DNA from: Flavobacteriaceae bacterium
GTDB lineage: Bacteria > Bacteroidota > Bacteroidia > Flavobacteriales > Flavobacteriaceae
Length of the DNA stretch: 6,656 bases
Direction: 5' to 3'
Assembly (NCBI GenBank): GCA_023700885.1
Contig: JAMPYA010000125.1
Span: forward strand, 1-6,656
Under the pieces are notes generated by a model. The model was not told the DNA's origin and ran no database searches. It saw only the letters and a program-made list of their open reading frames with translations. The stretch's first letter is position 1. Each line of letters opens with the position of its first letter. The position numbers and the translations under genes were made by a program. Below are positions 5,092 through 6,656 of this stretch, piece by piece.

Positions 5092-6656
5092 ATGGAACAA
5101 TTAGATTGGTTTGTACTTAGCGGAACATTGTTATTCATTGTTGTTTATGGAGTCTGGAAAACGCAAGGAAGTAAAAATGTAACCGATTTTATTAAGGGAG
5201 GAAATGAGGCGCAGTGGTGGACTATAGGGCTATCTGTAATGGCTACTCAAGCCAGTGCTATTACATTTTTATCTACTCCGGGACAAGCATTTCATAGCGG
5301 AATGGGTTTTGTACAGTTTTATTTCGGATTGCCTATTGCAATGGTAGTAATTTGTTTAGTTTTTATTCCGATATATTATAGACTTAATGTTTTTACTGCT
5401 TATGAATTCTTAGAAGCCAGATTCGATTTAAAAACTAGAACTGTAACTGCAATTCTTTTTTTAATTCAACGGGGTTTAGCAGCCGGTATTACCATTTTTG
5501 CTCCAGCAATTATTTTATCTGCAGTATTAGGTTGGAACTTGTTTACCCTAAATATTATTATTGGTTTTTTAGTCATTATTTATACGGTTTCAGGAGGAAC
5601 AAAAGCCGTAAATGTGACTCAAAAACAACAAATGGCGGTGATTTTTTTGGGTATGTTTGTGGCATTTTATCTCATTGTGAGTTATCTGCCAGACGGAATT
5701 ACATTTTCTAAAGCACTTAAAATTGCAGGTGCTAGTGGTAAAATGGAAGTTTTAGACTTTTCATTTAATCTGGATAACCGTTATACTTTTTGGAGTGGAA
5801 TTATAGGCGGAAGTTTTTTGGCATTGTCTTATTTTGGAACAGATCAGAGCCAAGTTCAACGATATTTATCTGGTAAATCTGTTAGAGAAATGCAATTAGG
5901 ATTGGTGTTTAATGGATTGCTAAAAGTACCGATGCAATTTTTTATACTGTTGGTCGGAGTAATGGTTTTTGTGTTTTATCAATTTAATGCAGCTCCATTA
6001 AATTTCAATCCATCAGCAAATTTAGCCGTAAAAAATTCTGTGTATGCCAATGAGTATAAAGTTTTAGAAAATAAACATATTCAATTCGAAAGTCAAAAAT
6101 CTGTGGTTAACATGAGTTATGGAAATGATTTATCTAATGACAATTTAGTTAAAGAAATTCAGAAAATAAATGCATTGGAAAGTGATAATAGAGAAGCCGC
6201 AAGAGAACTTATAAAAAAAGCTGATGCAACAGTTGAAACCAATGACAAGGATTATGTATTTATTCATTTTATACTAAATAATTTACCAAGAGGCTTAATA
6301 GGATTATTGTTAGCGGTAATCTTATCTGCCGCAATGTCTAGTACTGCATCAGAATTAAATGCATTAGCAAGTACTACTGCAATTGATTTGTACAAGAGAA
6401 ATGTTAAGTCAGAAAAATCTGATCAACATTACGTTACAGCATCAAAGTGGTTTACTTTAGTTTGGGGAGTAATAGCAATTTTGGTGGCTTGTTTTGCCAA
6501 TTTATTCGATAACTTAATTCAATTGGTAAATATTATCGGTTCCATCTTTTACGGAAATGTCCTAGGTATTTTCTTATTGGCATTTTTTGTTAAATATGTA
6601 AAAGGAAATGCTGTTTTTATGGCAGCATTAATTACACAAGTTATTGTAATTATTGG
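5092..6656 (+). CDS. Na+/solute symporter, SSS family (3' end beyond window)
   Basis: This is a sodium-coupled symporter of the solute:sodium symporter family, located in the inner membrane. 521 codons are visible and the frame is still open at the right edge. The start MEQLDWFVLSGTLLF is typical of the family's first helix. Other marks are the TM1-like block with the SVMATQASAITFLSTPG core (residues 48-64), SGGTKAVNVTQKQQ (167-180), TDQSQVQRYLSGKS (250-263), and the SAAMSSTASELNAL helix (412-425). In that helix Ala413, Ser416 and Ser417 align with the Na2 sodium-site residues of vSGLT. An unusually long polar, charged segment (about 298-385, rich in Glu/Lys/Asn) interrupts the hydrophobic helices. 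The gene begins 3 nt after the microprotein and is surely co-transcribed with it and with the deacetylase. Family members carry sugars, sialic acid, amino acids, pantothenate and others. The deacetylase neighbour hints at an amino-sugar-like substrate, but this is inference. Residues after 521 are outside the window. Confidence 0.95.
   Translation, partial: MEQLDWFVLSGTLLFIVVYGVWKTQGSKNVTDFIKGGNEAQWWTIGLSVMATQASAITFLSTPGQAFHSGMGFVQFYFGLPIAMVVICLVFIPIYYRLNVFTAYEFLEARFDLKTRTVTAILFLIQRGLAAGITIFAPAIILSAVLGWNLFTLNIIIGFLVIIYTVSGGTKAVNVTQKQQMAVIFLGMFVAFYLIVSYLPDGITFSKALKIAGASGKMEVLDFSFNLDNRYTFWSGIIGGSFLALSYFGTDQSQVQRYLSGKSVREMQLGLVFNGLLKVPMQFFILLVGVMVFVFYQFNAAPLNFNPSANLAVKNSVYANEYKVLENKHIQFESQKSVVNMSYGNDLSNDNLVKEIQKINALESDNREAARELIKKADATVETNDKDYVFIHFILNNLPRGLIGLLLAVILSAAMSSTASELNALASTTAIDLYKRNVKSEKSDQHYVTASKWFTLVWGVIAILVACFANLFDNLIQLVNIIGSIFYGNVLGIFLLAFFVKYVKGNAVFMAALITQVIVII

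Overview
The window looks like chromosomal DNA of a low-GC member of the Bacteroidota, most likely a flavobacterium. The reasons are strongly AT-rich intergenic DNA, coding regions rich in A/T-ending codons, no Shine-Dalgarno sequences before the start codons, promoter elements of the Bacteroidota type (TAnnTTTG), and a large secreted PIG-L deacetylase of a kind I associate with this phylum. I see no mobile element, CRISPR array, tRNA or rRNA.

The layout is divergent around a 310-bp intergenic region (2155-2464). Leftward (minus strand) from there come dnaN, the DNA polymerase III sliding clamp (1036-2154), then a strong intrinsic terminator (987-1014). Next is an acyl carrier protein phosphodiesterase of the AcpH family (394-975), followed after 3 nt by the first 130 codons of a lipoprotein gamma-glutamyltransferase that runs off the left edge (1-390). 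The left arm is therefore housekeeping, but acpH starts only 11 nt beyond the terminator's T-tract. Its transcript must either read through the hairpin or begin inside dnaN.

Rightward (plus strand) is a tight three-gene unit. It holds an exported PIG-L/LmbE-type zinc deacetylase with a multidomain C-terminal extension (2465-4981), an unlisted 34-residue single-span membrane microprotein (4984-5088), and a Na+/solute symporter of the SSS family (5092 to beyond the right edge). The intergenic gaps are only 2 and 3 nt. The microprotein and symporter are in the same reading frame, separated only by the tandem stop TAA-TAG. I infer a small uptake/catabolic operon: a periplasmic enzyme deacetylates an N-acetylated compound, and the symporter with a possible small subunit imports the product. 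The substrate cannot be read from the sequence.

The shared intergenic region carries a TATATTTG -7 candidate facing each way. The rightward one is overlapped by a 16-bp near-perfect palindrome that would suit a repressor operator. Upstream of the dnaN promoter is a symmetric block: two 13-bp direct repeats spaced 21 bp apart and bracketed by TCAACA, one copy lying in a DnaA-box-like sequence. The operon with its microprotein and operator is the best candidate here for something undescribed, but every gene of normal size belongs to a known family.
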